Shown: one piece after another, positions 7,918-17,124 of the stretch
How positions within the stretch are numbered: position 1 is the first letter of the stretch
Layout of the letters: each line of letters opens with the position of its first letter
NCBI RefSeq assembly: GCF_900188005.1
Contig: NZ_FZNR01000017.1
Span: forward strand, 121,693-185,692
Direction of reading: 5' to 3'
Origin: Actinoplanes regularis
GTDB taxonomy: Bacteria > Actinomycetota > Actinomycetes > Mycobacteriales > Micromonosporaceae
DNA length: 64,000 bases
Notes under the pieces: generated by a model
Databases searched by the model: none
What the model saw: the letters and a program-made list of their open reading frames with translations, nothing else
Told to the model about the DNA's origin: nothing
Position numbers and translations under genes: made by a program

Positions 7918-9183
7918 ATGACGGCCATCAGCCAGGTGATCGGGCGACAGATCCTCGACAGTCGCGGCAATCCGAGCGTCGAGGTCGACGTCGTGCTCGC
8001 GGACGGTTCGTCCGGCCGGGCGGCCGTCCCGTCCGGGGCGTCGACCGGGGCGAACGAGGCGGTCGAACTGCGCGACGGCGATCCGCGGCGCTTCCACGGC
8101 AGGGGCGTCAGCAACGCCGTCGCCGCGGTCAACGGGGAGGTCGCCGACGCTGTGACCGGGCTGGACGCCGAGGAGCAGGCGCTCATCGACACCACGATGA
8201 TCGACCTGGACGGCACGAAGGAGAAGGGGCGCCTGGGCGCGAACGCGATCCTCGGGGTGTCGCTCGCGGTGGCGAAGGCCGCGGCGGCCGCGCACCGGCA
8301 GCCGCTCTACCGCTATGTCGGCGGTGCCGGGGCCCGCCTGCTGCCGGTCCCGATGATGAACATCATCAACGGCGGCGCGCACGCCGACAACCCGCTCGAC
8401 TTCCAGGAGTTCATGATCGCCCCGGTCGGCGCGCCGACGTTCTCCGAGGCCGTACGGATGGGCTCGGAGGTGTTCCACACGCTGCGCCGGGAGCTGGCCG
8501 GGGCCGGGCACAGCACCAACGTCGGCGACGAGGGCGGGTTCGCGCCGGACTTCGCCGACGCCGACGAGGCGCTGACGTTCGTGGTACGGGCGATCGAGAA
8601 GTCCGGCTACCGGCCCGGCACGGACCTCGCCGTCTGCCTCGACCCGGCGAGCTCCGAGTTCTTCCACGACGGCGCCTATGTGTACGCCGGTGAGAAGCGG
8701 ACCCGCGCGGTGGACGAGCACATCGACTACCTGCTGGAGCTGGCCGGCCGGTATCCGATCACCTCGATCGAGGACCCGATGGCCGAGGACGACTTCACCG
8801 GCTGGAAGCGGCTCACCGCCCGGGCCGGCGACCGCCTCCAGCTGGTCGGCGACGACGTGTTCTGCACCGACGCCGACCGCCTGACCAGCGGGATCGAGGA
8901 GCGTTACGCCAACGCGATCCTGGTGAAGGTCAACCAGATCGGCACGCTGACCGAGACGCTGCGCACCGTGGAGACGGCACACCGGGCGGGCTACCGGGTG
9001 GTGATGTCGCACCGGTCCGGTGAGACCGAGGACACCACCATCGCCGACCTGGCCGTCGCGACCGGCTGCGGGCAGATCAAGACCGGTTCCCTGTCGCGCA
9101 GCGACCGGACCGCCAAGTACAACCAGCTTCTGCGCATCGAGGAGGAGCTCGGCCGGACCGCGCGCTACGCCGGGGCCGTTTGA
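7918..9183 (+). CDS. eno: Enolase
   Basis: Interconverts 2-phosphoglycerate and phosphoenolpyruvate in glycolysis and gluconeogenesis; cytoplasmic, Mg-dependent. Length 421 residues is normal. Signatures: RQILDSRGNPSVEVDV near the start, PSGASTGANEA loop, PMMNIINGGAHADN, GDEGGFAP, SIEDPMAEDD, LVKVNQIGT, SHRSGETED and IKTGSLSRSDR, so all catalytic and metal-binding segments appear intact. ATG 7918 follows an AAGGGA site. No other glycolytic gene is adjacent. Whether this is the housekeeping copy or a second enolase that feeds CO2-derived 3-phosphoglycerate into biosynthesis cannot be told here. Confidence 0.96.
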   Translation: MTAISQVIGRQILDSRGNPSVEVDVVLADGSSGRAAVPSGASTGANEAVELRDGDPRRFHGRGVSNAVAAVNGEVADAVTGLDAEEQALIDTTMIDLDGTKEKGRLGANAILGVSLAVAKAAAAAHRQPLYRYVGGAGARLLPVPMMNIINGGAHADNPLDFQEFMIAPVGAPTFSEAVRMGSEVFHTLRRELAGAGHSTNVGDEGGFAPDFADADEALTFVVRAIEKSGYRPGTDLAVCLDPASSEFFHDGAYVYAGEKRTRAVDEHIDYLLELAGRYPITSIEDPMAEDDFTGWKRLTARAGDRLQLVGDDVFCTDADRLTSGIEERYANAILVKVNQIGTLTETLRTVETAHRAGYRVVMSHRSGETEDTTIADLAVATGCGQIKTGSLSRSDRTAKYNQLLRIEEELGRTARYAGAV

Positions 9184-9671
9184 TCCATTGTGGAACGATG
9201 GCCGCGGTTTTCGGGCCGGGCCTTCGAGGAGGACCCTTGCGCAGTGCAACGCGGAGACTGACGGTCCCGGCGGGCGCGCCGCTTGCGGGTGGGGTGCGGC
9301 AGGGACCCGGGGTGGCGCGGGCCTGGCGTGGGAGCGGCACGGGACTCGGCTCGAGCCTGGCCACAGGACTCCATCGGTCGTACCGGGGAATCAAGGATCT
9401 TGAAGTTGTCGGCGGTCGCGCCGAGAGCCTTCGGCGGACCGTGACGCCCGCCTGCGCGGGCCTGCCTGTTGCGGGGCCGGTCGCCCATCGCCATCTGGAG
9501 CACTGTGGCGTCCCGATTCCCCCGTACGCATGCGTAACCGGGCGAGGGCGACCTTACCGCCCCGCAACGGGGTCAATGCTTGTCGCTGGACCTTGAACGA
9601 AATATGGGAGACTCGTACCTTCCTTGGGGATTTCTTGAATCCCCTGTAAGCGGCGGCGATACGGAGATCAG
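9184..9671. other. 488-bp intergenic region with promoter for the AfsR-like gene
   Basis: No convincing gene. TTGAAC (9593-9598) and TACCTT (9616-9621) with 17-bp spacing form a plausible promoter. It is followed at 9626-9644 by GGGGAT-N7-ATCCCC, a perfect 6-bp inverted repeat just after the expected transcription start and so a candidate operator or leader hairpin. I tested the rest by eye for riboswitch-like layouts and saw none that I could defend. Confidence 0.5.
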
Positions 9672-12668
9672 TTGGCGGCGGAGTTCGGTGTGCTCGGCGT
9701 GGTGGAGGCCCGGGTCGACGGCCGTCTGGTCGACGTGGGCCACGCCCGGCAGCGGTGCGTGCTCGGCGTGCTGCTGATCGAGGCGGGCCGCCCGGTCACG
9801 GTGGACCAGCTGATCGAGCGGGTGTGGGGTGACTCCGCCCCGCAGCGGGCGGCGGGCACGCTCTACAGCTACCTGTCCCGGCTGCGGCGTGCCGTCGCGG
9901 GCGTGGCCGGGGTGGCGATCCGGCGGGAGCCGGGTGGCTACGTTCTCACCGTGGATCCGCAGGTGGTGGATCTGCACCGGTTCCGGCACCTGATGACGCT
10001 CGGGCGGGCGGCGGAGTCGGATCGGGCGGCCGCCGAGCTGATCGAGCAGGCGCTGGGGCTGTGGCGGGCTGAGCCGTTCGCCGATCTGGACACGCCGTGG
10101 CTGGGCGCGACGCGACGCACGCTGCTCAGCGAACGGTTCACCGCCGAACTGGACCGCAACGACGTGCTGCTCCGGCTGGGCCGGCACGGCGAACTGCTGC
10201 CGGAGCTCGGCACCGCCGTCGCCGAGCATCCGCTGGACGAGCGGCTGGCCGGGCAGGCGATGCTGGCGCTGTACCGGTCCGGTCGCCAGGCCGACGCGGA
10301 CGAGCAGTACCGGCGGATCCGCCGCTGCCTCGCCGACGAGCTGGGTAGTGATCCGGGCATCGCGCTGCGCCGGTTGCACGAGCAGATCCTCGCCGCCGAC
10401 CCCGCCCTGGACGGGTCGCCGGGTGAGGCCGGGGGTCCTGGCGTGCCGCCCACGGCGGCGGTGACGGTTCCGACGCAACTGCCCGCCGACGTGCGGGCGT
10501 TCACCGGGCGCACCGGTGAACTCGCCGCGCTGGACCGGCTGCTGGTGGCGCCGGACGGCGACGAGCCGCCGATGACCGTCGCGCTGCTGTCGGGCACGGC
10601 CGGGGTCGGCAAGTCCGCGCTGGCCGTGCGGTGGGCCTCCCGGGTCCGGGACGCGTTCCCCGACGGGCAGCTCTACGTGAATCTGCGGGGCTACGACGCC
10701 GAGCAGCCGGTGGCGGTCGCGGACGCGCTGGCCGGCTTCCTCACCGCGCTCGGGGTGCGCGGGCCGGAGATCCCGCCGGGCACCGACGAGCGCGCCGCCC
10801 GGTACCGGTCCGAGCTGACCGGCCGGCGGATGCTCGTGCTGCTGGACAACGCGTCCTCGGTGGAGCAGGTCCGGCCGCTGCTGCCCGGCACCGGGTCGAG
10901 TCTGGTGCTGATCACGAGCCGCGACTCGCTGCCCGGCATGGTGGCCGTGGACGGCGCCGAGCGGGTAAACCTCGACCTGCTTCCGCTGCCGGACGCGCTC
11001 GGGCTGCTGCGCAAGCTGATCGGGGTACGGGTGGACGAGGAGCCGGCCGCCGCCGAGGCGCTGGTCTCGGCGTGTGCCCGGCTGCCGCTGGCCCTGCGGA
11101 TCGCCGCCGAGCTGGCCGCGGATCGGACCGACGTGCCGCTGGCCGAGCTCGTCGCCGAACTGGGCGACCACCAGGCGCGGCTCGACCTGCTGGACGCGGG
11201 CGGGGATCCACACGCCGAGGTCCGGGCGGTGTTCTCCTGGTCGTACCGGAATCTGCCCGCCACGGCGGCCCGGCTGTTCCGGCTGCTCGGGCTGCACCCG
11301 GGCGAGACCGCGCGCGTCGAAGCCGTGGCGGCGCTGACCGGCACCGATCCTGGCGAGGCGCGGCGGCTGCTCGCCGTGCTGGTCCGGGCCAGCCTGGTCC
11401 AGACCGGCCGGGGCGGCAGGTACGGCATGCACGACCTGCTGCGCGTCTACGCGGCCGAGCTCGCCTCCGAGAACGACGCCGAGCCGGACCGGCGGGCCGC
11501 CCTGACCCGCCTGTTCGACCACTATCTCGCGGGTTCCGTCGCGGCGATGACCACGCTGTACCCGGACGGCGACCCGGCGGACGGTGACCCGGAAGCGGCC
11601 CGCGCGTGGATCGAGGCGGAACGGCCGAACCTCGCCGTGATCTGCGGGTACGGCACCGCGCACGGCTGGTACCGGCACACCATCGCCCTGGCCGAGACCC
11701 TGTTCCGCTATCTCGACGCGGGCGGCCCGGTCGCCGAGGCGGCGACCGTCATGGCGTGCGCGGTGTCCGCGGCCCGGACCGTCGGTGACCGTGACGCGCA
11801 GGCCCGGGCCCTGTCGCACCTGGGCCGGCTGCACCGGCGGCAGGGCCGTCCGCACGAGGCGGCGGCCACCTACCGGCAGGCGCTGGCCCTGTACGCGGAG
11901 CTCGGCGAGCGCGCGGCCGAGGCGCTGGTGCTGCGCAACCTCGGCAGCGTCGACTGGCTGCTGGGCGACTACCGGCAGGCGGCGGAGCACTACCAGCGGG
12001 CGTGGACGCTGTTCGAGGAGCTTGGCGACGACGCGGGGCAGGCCGACGCGCTGGTCCGGCTGGGGCTGATCGACGCGCGGCTGGGCGACGGGCTGGGGGC
12101 GGCGCGGCGGTTCGGTTCCGCACTGGACCTCTACGGCGCGCTCGGTGACCGGTTCAGCGAGGCGTACGTGCTGTCCCTGCTGGCCCGGCTGCCGCACCGC
12201 CCGGCCCCGCTCGACCGGGCCGCCGACCACCTCGAACGGAGCCTCGGCGCGGCCCGGCGCTCCGGCGACCGGACCGCGGAGGCGTACGCGCTGACGGATC
12301 TGGCGGCGATCCACGCCCGCCAGGATCGTCTCCCGGAGGCGGCCGGTCACCTGCGCCGCGCGCTCGTGCTGCACCGGCGGATCGGGGACCGGGCCAGCGA
12401 GGCGGAGGCGCTCAACGACCTCGGCCAGGTGCTGCGCGCCGCCGGAGACGCGGACGAGGCCGGCACCCAGCACGGCCAGGCGCTGGACCTGGCCGAGGAG
12501 ATCGGCGACCGGTACGAGACGGCGCGGGCGCACGAGGGGATCGCCGCGGCGCTGCGGGACACCGGGAACCTCGACCGCGCTCAGCGGCACTTCGACCGGG
12601 CGCGGCGCATCTTCGCCGACCTGCGGGTGCCGGCCGCGCCGGCCGTCGGTGCCCCGGGGAGCGCCTGA
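9672..12668 (+). CDS. AfsR/SARP-type regulator (OmpR-like DNA-binding, BTAD, NB-ARC, TPR)
   Basis: A 998-residue STAND-type regulator. Order: winged-helix DNA-binding domain (residues 1-95), bacterial transcriptional activation domain (95-245, AVAEHPLDERLAGQAMLALY), NB-ARC ATPase (about 275-560, Walker A GTAGVGKS near 308, MLVLLDNA Walker B-like), a winged-helix segment, then tetratricopeptide repeats to the C-terminus (ALSHLGRLHRRQGRPHEA and similar units). Members such as AfsR activate antibiotic or morphological genes after ATP-driven oligomerisation. The TTG at 9672 begins immediately before the domain; its Shine-Dalgarno is weak. No biosynthetic cluster adjoins it. Its 3' end converges on the SLOG gene with 9 nt between. 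Confidence 0.9.
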   Translation: MAAEFGVLGVVEARVDGRLVDVGHARQRCVLGVLLIEAGRPVTVDQLIERVWGDSAPQRAAGTLYSYLSRLRRAVAGVAGVAIRREPGGYVLTVDPQVVDLHRFRHLMTLGRAAESDRAAAELIEQALGLWRAEPFADLDTPWLGATRRTLLSERFTAELDRNDVLLRLGRHGELLPELGTAVAEHPLDERLAGQAMLALYRSGRQADADEQYRRIRRCLADELGSDPGIALRRLHEQILAADPALDGSPGEAGGPGVPPTAAVTVPTQLPADVRAFTGRTGELAALDRLLVAPDGDEPPMTVALLSGTAGVGKSALAVRWASRVRDAFPDGQLYVNLRGYDAEQPVAVADALAGFLTALGVRGPEIPPGTDERAARYRSELTGRRMLVLLDNASSVEQVRPLLPGTGSSLVLITSRDSLPGMVAVDGAERVNLDLLPLPDALGLLRKLIGVRVDEEPAAAEALVSACARLPLALRIAAELAADRTDVPLAELVAELGDHQARLDLLDAGGDPHAEVRAVFSWSYRNLPATAARLFRLLGLHPGETARVEAVAALTGTDPGEARRLLAVLVRASLVQTGRGGRYGMHDLLRVYAAELASENDAEPDRRAALTRLFDHYLAGSVAAMTTLYPDGDPADGDPEAARAWIEAERPNLAVICGYGTAHGWYRHTIALAETLFRYLDAGGPVAEAATVMACAVSAARTVGDRDAQARALSHLGRLHRRQGRPHEAAATYRQALALYAELGERAAEALVLRNLGSVDWLLGDYRQAAEHYQRAWTLFEELGDDAGQADALVRLGLIDARLGDGLGAARRFGSALDLYGALGDRFSEAYVLSLLARLPHRPAPLDRAADHLERSLGAARRSGDRTAEAYALTDLAAIHARQDRLPEAAGHLRRALVLHRRIGDRASEAEALNDLGQVLRAAGDADEAGTQHGQALDLAEEIGDRYETARAHEGIAAALRDTGNLDRAQRHFDRARRIFADLRVPAAPAVGAPGSA

Positions 12669-12677
12669 GACCGGTGG

Positions 12678-13157
12678 TCAGCCCCGGTGCACCCCGTCGA
12701 TCCAGAGCACGGTGACCGGGCATCCGCGGGCCCGGGCGTAGGCGACGATGTCCGCGGTGCCGCCGAGCCCCCGGGCCGGCAGGCCGTCCCAGACGGCGAA
12801 CAGGTGGTCGCAGCGATCCACCACGGTCTGGCCCGCGGCGAGGTAGCCCTGGTCGCACGGCTCGGCGTACGGCATGGTGATCACCGTCGCCGCCGCCCGC
12901 ACGAAGCTCTCGAGCCGGGCCCGGCCGCCGTCGGCGGTCAGCGAGCCGGCGTACTTCTTCCACGGTGACGGCAGGACCGCCTCGAGGGTGCCACCGACCG
13001 CCAGGATGTGCGCGGCGAACAGTTGGTCGGCGCCGTCGGCGAGGCTCGACACCCCGAGCAGGGCCGCCCCGGTGGGCAGCACCCGGCGCCAGTGGTTCAT
13101 CGCGCGGTCGGCGATGCCCGGCGGAAGCGTCCGGTGACCGGTGACACCGAATCGCAC
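12678..13157 (-). CDS. SLOG-domain (Rossmann-like nucleotide-ligand sensor) protein
   Basis: A 159-residue single-domain protein. It begins directly with the first strand and loop (MRFGVTGHRTL), followed by VSSLADGADQLFAA (residues 36-49), LEAVLPSPWKKYA, and AVWDGLPARGLGGTADIVAY (121-140). This pattern matches the SLOG superfamily (SMF/DprA-LOG), which binds nucleotide-derived ligands. The GTG at 13157 follows a GGGGGAT site. It lies 100 bp downstream of the TIR-WD40 gene on the same strand. In Thoeris defence, SLOG domains sense the cyclic ADP-ribose isomers made by TIR enzymes, so a functional link is reasonable inference. No effector domain is fused to it, which is unusual for a defence protein. 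Confidence 0.72.
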   Translation of the reverse strand: MRFGVTGHRTLPPGIADRAMNHWRRVLPTGAALLGVSSLADGADQLFAAHILAVGGTLEAVLPSPWKKYAGSLTADGGRARLESFVRAAATVITMPYAEPCDQGYLAAGQTVVDRCDHLFAVWDGLPARGLGGTADIVAYARARGCPVTVLWIDGVHRG

Positions 13158-13257
13158 CTGATCCCCCTTACGACGGCTCGCCGGCCTGTGGACGCACCCT
13201 GACGATACGGGTTCCGTGACCCGGCGGTTGCCGGGCCATCGTTCGATCCCGATGCCG

Positions 13258-16200
13258 TCAGCAGGTGGACTCGCGGGGCAGTTCGGGAATGTAGCGACTC
13301 CACTCGTCGGCGCTGAGCCCGCGGCCGCTGATCGCGCAGGCGTGCCGGGCGGGGTCGGCGGCGAGGTCTCCCGACACCGTGGTGTCCCAGAGGGTGACGA
13401 TCCGGCTCTGGTCGCCGAACTCGCCGCCGGCCGCGAGGGTGCGCCCGTCCGGGCTCAACGCCGCGTAGTAGCTCTGCAGGCCGGGGCTCTTGAGGACGGC
13501 GAACGGAAGCGGGCTGGCGAGGTCGGCGATGTCCCACAGGAGCATGGCGTTCTCCACACTGGTGCTCGCCAGGGTGCGTCCGTCGGGGCTGAAGGCCACC
13601 CAGCTCACCGAGTTGGTGTGGCCGGCCAGTGTGGCGATCCGGCTGGGCTGGGACGGGTCGGCGACATCCCAGAGCAGGACCGTCGCGTCGTAGGTGCCGG
13701 CCGCGAGGGTGCGGCCGTCCGGGCTGAACGCGAGCGTGTTGGCGGGGTAGCCGATGAAGTCCTTGAGCGGGATGGAGGTGAGCAGCGCCGGAGCGGACCG
13801 GTCGGCCACGTCCCACAATGACACGTAGTTCCCGTCGGCGGCGGCCATCGTGCGCCCGTCGGGGGCGAACGCGAGGGCGGACAGCGTCTTGCGGAGGGTG
13901 ACCTCGGCGAGCCTCGCGGGCTGTCGCCGGTCGGTCAGGTCCCACAGCGTCGTCCTGCCGTCCCGGCGGCCGATCGCCAGGGTGCGTCCGTCCGGGCTGA
14001 ACGTCACCGCGTACACGAGATCCCCGGCCTCCCTGATGGTGGTCAGGAGCTCCGGCCCGGCCGGCGGGGTCAGGTCGAGCAGCGTGACCGTCCGGTCCGC
14101 GCCGGTGACGGCCAGGGTGTGGCCGTCGGGGCTGAGGGTGATCCCCTCGACCTTCGCGTTGTGCAGCGGCAGGGGATCGTCCCGGACCGGACCGCCCGGG
14201 TTCGCGAGGTCCCACTGCACCGCTGTGCCCTGCTGGCCCGCGGCGATCAGCGAGTGGCCGTCCGGCCCGAACGTCAGCCCGACGATCCGGCCGGGGAACG
14301 GTCCGGGAAGTTCCGCGGTCGCCGCCCGGGCGAATCGCCCCCTGGTGTTCCACAGTGTCGCCGTCCGGCGCCCGCCGGTGGTGGTCAGCGTCCGCCCGTC
14401 ACGGCTGAAGCTGAGCGACCGGACCGGGCCGCCACGGACCGCCAGGGTGGCCAGGCGGGTCGAGAGCCACGGCCAGGTGCCGTCCTCGACGCTCCACAGC
14501 TCGGTCGTCCCGTCCGAGTCCGCGAGGGCCAGCGCGCGCCCGTCGGGGCCGAACGCCATCGCGCTCAGCTCGGCCTCCCCGGTCGCGGCGAGCTGTGAGG
14601 AACCGGGCCGTGGGTGGGCCGGATCGCTCAGGTCCCACAGCCGTACGTAGTCGTAGGACTCCTCCACGGCAACCATGGGCAGCGCCGGGTTGACCTCGAA
14701 CGCGGCGTCCGGGAGGTCCTCGCCGTAGGGCTCGGTGAGGGTGGCGCTGGCCACCGGGTGGGCCGGGTCGGTCAGGTCCCAGACGGTGACCGAGGCACCG
14801 CCGGTCACCGCGGTCCGCCCGTCCGGGCCGAACTTCAGCGGGTACGCCGCGGGCAGCGTGGCGAGCGCGGCCGCGGTCGTACCGGTGAGGTCCCACAGGA
14901 TGGTGTTCTTGCCGGTGTCGCTGGTCGCGACGGTGTGCCCGTCCGGGCTGAACGCCACCGACACGATGCCGGCGGCGCCGGTCAGCGACGCGATCCGCAC
15001 CGGATGGGCCGGGTCCGTCACGTTCCAGAGCACCGCCTCCGAGCGCCCGTCGAAGACCGCGAGCGTCCGCCCGGCGGGGTCGGCCGCCAACGTCTTCTCC
15101 GTCGTCCCGTCGGTGGGCGGCGAGGCGAGCCGGACCGGCCGGGCCGGGTCCGAGACGTCCCACAGTGACACCGTCCCGCCGGCATCAGCGGTGGCGACCA
15201 CCGGCCCGGCGACGGACACGAGATCGGTCACGTCGCCGACGGTGCCGGCGTAGTGCGTCGACATGACGAGATGGCTGAGCTGCTCCCGGGTCTCCGCGTC
15301 GGAGTGCAGGTGCTGCGCGGCCACGCCCAGCATGAGGGCCTTCCTCGGATCGTCCACGATCATCGCGCGAGCCCGGGTCATCAGCCGCCGGCTGATCTCG
15401 GCGCGCTGCTGGGCCGCCGCCGCCTCCCGCTGGCGACGGGCCTCCTCCGCGGCCTCCTGGGCCAGCTTCTCCTGGCGTTCACGCTCCTTCTCGGCTGTGC
15501 GGGCCAGCTCGAGGTACTTCTCGGCGAGCTTCTTCTGCTCGGCCGCCCGGGCCGTCGCCTGGTCCGCGAGCTCCCGCTGCCGCCGGGCGTTGGCCGCCTC
15601 CCGCTCGGCGTTGGCCTTCTGCCGCTCGGCCTCCTCGCCGGCACCCCGCGCCAGCCGCCGCATCCGTTCGGCGTTGATCCGCTGCCGTTCCGCGCCGGCC
15701 CGGTACCGCTCGGCGGACTCCTGTTCCCGCCGTGCTTCCGCGGCGGCCTCCTCGGCCAGCGCCCGCTGGTCGTGGGCGAGCCGGGTCTGGCGCCGCGTCT
15801 CGATCCGCGCCGCCTCCGCCCGGCCCTCCTGGACCCGGGCGTTCTCCTGCTGCCGCTGCGACTCCTCGGTGGCGCGTTCAGCGGTGCCGCGCTGGAGCGA
15901 CGCCACCTGCTGCTGCAGCCGGGCCTCCACCGCCGCGGCGTCGGCCCGGTCCGCGTTGCGGATCGCGACGACGGTGGTCAGCGAGGCGATCATAGTCAGC
16001 AGCACCAGCGTCGCCGCCGCCACGGCCCACAACCGCCGTACCCGCCGGTGCTGCCGGACGTCCTCGCCCTCCAGCTCATCCTTGCTCACCCCGTGCATCG
16101 GCGCGGCGAGCTGCGCGATGGCGTCGCGGAACCGGACGTGCTGCAGACTCAGGTGCAGGTCGTCACGGGCCCACCGCAGGTCCAGGTAGAGCGGTTCCTC

Positions 16201-16593
16201 GACGAACACGCCCCGCAGCGCGGCCGGCACCGCCGTGGACCCGGTGGTGAAGTCCCCGGTTCCGGAATCCCACTGCCACTCGCCGTCGGTCACCACCGGC
16301 AGGATCTGGTCGGGCGACTTCGTCGCCAGCCAGTGCTCGATCTCCCGGTTCACCCACTGCGAGCTCGCCGCCTCGGGAGAGGCGAGCAGCACGAAATGCC
16401 GCGAGCCGTCCAACGCCTCCTGAATGGAGGTCCACAGCTTGGGCGTCACCGCCAGCCCGGTCTGGTCCCGGAAGATCCATAGGGCGCGCCGCCGGTGCCA
16501 CGGCTTCGCCAATCGGTGCAGACCGCGCTGAACAGCCGGTGCCAGCCGCCCGTCGGCCGCGTGGCTGTAGGAAATGAAACCATCGAAGGTCAT
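13258..16593 (-). CDS. TIR-transmembrane-coiled coil-WD40 protein
   Basis: A 1111-residue protein. Residues 2-130 are a TIR domain (FDGFISYSHAADG; IFRDQTGLAV; FVLLASPEAASSQWVNREIE), with Glu84 as the candidate NADase glutamate. A single transmembrane helix lies at about 188-211. Residues 215-400 are a long Glu/Arg/Gln-rich coiled coil. From about 470 to 1090 a run of WD40 units follows, each with a FSPDGRTLA-type strand and an LWDL/LWD ending, enough for two propellers. ATG 16593 follows a GGGAAA site and opens on the TIR domain. Bacterial TIRs cleave NAD or make cyclic ADP-ribose signals; WD40 propellers sense or scaffold. The SLOG gene lies downstream on the same strand. Function, perhaps stress or phage sensing at the membrane, is inferred. 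Confidence 0.85.
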   Translation of the reverse strand: MTFDGFISYSHAADGRLAPAVQRGLHRLAKPWHRRRALWIFRDQTGLAVTPKLWTSIQEALDGSRHFVLLASPEAASSQWVNREIEHWLATKSPDQILPVVTDGEWQWDSGTGDFTTGSTAVPAALRGVFVEEPLYLDLRWARDDLHLSLQHVRFRDAIAQLAAPMHGVSKDELEGEDVRQHRRVRRLWAVAAATLVLLTMIASLTTVVAIRNADRADAAAVEARLQQQVASLQRGTAERATEESQRQQENARVQEGRAEAARIETRRQTRLAHDQRALAEEAAAEARREQESAERYRAGAERQRINAERMRRLARGAGEEAERQKANAEREAANARRQRELADQATARAAEQKKLAEKYLELARTAEKERERQEKLAQEAAEEARRQREAAAAQQRAEISRRLMTRARAMIVDDPRKALMLGVAAQHLHSDAETREQLSHLVMSTHYAGTVGDVTDLVSVAGPVVATADAGGTVSLWDVSDPARPVRLASPPTDGTTEKTLAADPAGRTLAVFDGRSEAVLWNVTDPAHPVRIASLTGAAGIVSVAFSPDGHTVATSDTGKNTILWDLTGTTAAALATLPAAYPLKFGPDGRTAVTGGASVTVWDLTDPAHPVASATLTEPYGEDLPDAAFEVNPALPMVAVEESYDYVRLWDLSDPAHPRPGSSQLAATGEAELSAMAFGPDGRALALADSDGTTELWSVEDGTWPWLSTRLATLAVRGGPVRSLSFSRDGRTLTTTGGRRTATLWNTRGRFARAATAELPGPFPGRIVGLTFGPDGHSLIAAGQQGTAVQWDLANPGGPVRDDPLPLHNAKVEGITLSPDGHTLAVTGADRTVTLLDLTPPAGPELLTTIREAGDLVYAVTFSPDGRTLAIGRRDGRTTLWDLTDRRQPARLAEVTLRKTLSALAFAPDGRTMAAADGNYVSLWDVADRSAPALLTSIPLKDFIGYPANTLAFSPDGRTLAAGTYDATVLLWDVADPSQPSRIATLAGHTNSVSWVAFSPDGRTLASTSVENAMLLWDIADLASPLPFAVLKSPGLQSYYAALSPDGRTLAAGGEFGDQSRIVTLWDTTVSGDLAADPARHACAISGRGLSADEWSRYIPELPRESTC

Positions 16594-16715
16594 GAGTTTT
16601 CCCGGGCGGTCGAGGTGATCGGCGGGGGTCGATTCTCCAGGTCGCCGGCGCGCGGGTAAAGCCACCGAAGCGCCGCCGCCTGGCGAGTCGCGGTGTCATG
16701 TGCTTTGATCTGTGT

Positions 16716-16749
16716 GGGCCGGGCATTCTCCCCCGTGAATGCCCGGCCC
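16716..16749. terminator. Perfect 13-bp stem-loop
   Basis: GGGCCGGGCATTC pairs perfectly with GAATGCCCGGCCC around an 8-nt loop. No T-tract follows on either strand, which is common for actinomycete terminators. It has no gene ending into it: the TIR-WD40 gene starts 120 bp to the left and the ROK gene 375 bp to the right. It may end a decayed gene or insulate the two promoters. Confidence 0.55.
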
Positions 16750-17041
16750 TCAAATGTGGCATTCCGGCAGAGCCGGCGAGTTCGCTGATACGCGCTTTCG
16801 CCACGTTTCCGCCCAGCGGCGGGACCAAATCCAGCAGCACCTCAATCTCGGCTCGCTGAAGCGGATGCCCGTTCGGCTGCCGCCGCTCGACCTCCGGACG
16901 GCGTACGCCGAGCGATAACGAGGCTCCGGAGCGACCAGCGAGCCGGCGGAGCGCGGCTCGATCCGCTGTTCGAAGCTCTGCGGCACCAAGCCTTCCTTGG
17001 CTGACCTTTTCATCCCGCTATGCGGCCGCGGCGGCATCCTT

Positions 17042-17079
17042 GTCAGCCAACTTCTGACTGAAAAGACAAAAGTTCTGTC
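17042..17079. promoter_or_regulatory. Twin inverted repeats upstream of the ROK gene
   Basis: GTCAG-N7-CTGAC (17042-17058) is followed by GACA-N7-TGTC (17065-17079). Both have 7-nt spacers, lie in the most AT-rich part of the spacer and are 46-83 nt before the ROK start. They are candidate autoregulatory operators for the ROK protein. Confidence 0.45.
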
Positions 17080-17124
17080 GTACCTCGAGGAAAGATCTGG
17101 ACGGCGGAGACGGAAGCACCTACT

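Larger units (their letters stand above)
16594..17124. other. 531-bp low-GC intergenic region with strong hairpin
   Basis: The region is visibly less GC-rich than its neighbours and has no convincing gene. A perfect 13-bp stem with 8-nt loop lies at 16716-16749. Minus-strand reading of about 16750-16990 gives protein-like text (EVLLDLVPPLGGNVAKARIS) in a frame with no start codon before an in-frame stop, so it may be a decayed gene. The ROK promoter and inverted repeats occupy the right end. Confidence 0.5.

Noticed and set aside
7918..9183. Enolase considered part of the cbb operon
   Set aside because: It is 5.4 kb from phosphoribulokinase with unrelated genes on both strands between; enolase is not a Calvin-cycle enzyme.
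9184..9671. Possible riboswitch or small RNA in the long spacer before the AfsR-like gene
   Set aside because: Several GC-rich stems can be drawn, as in any such sequence, but none matched the core of a riboswitch class I could recall.
9573..12590. A 1005-codon open frame on the minus strand opposite the AfsR-like gene
   Set aside because: It is the usual antisense shadow of a GC-rich gene: Arg/Pro/Gly/Val-rich, no domain, no ribosome site, while the plus-strand frame has clear BTAD, NB-ARC and TPR motifs.
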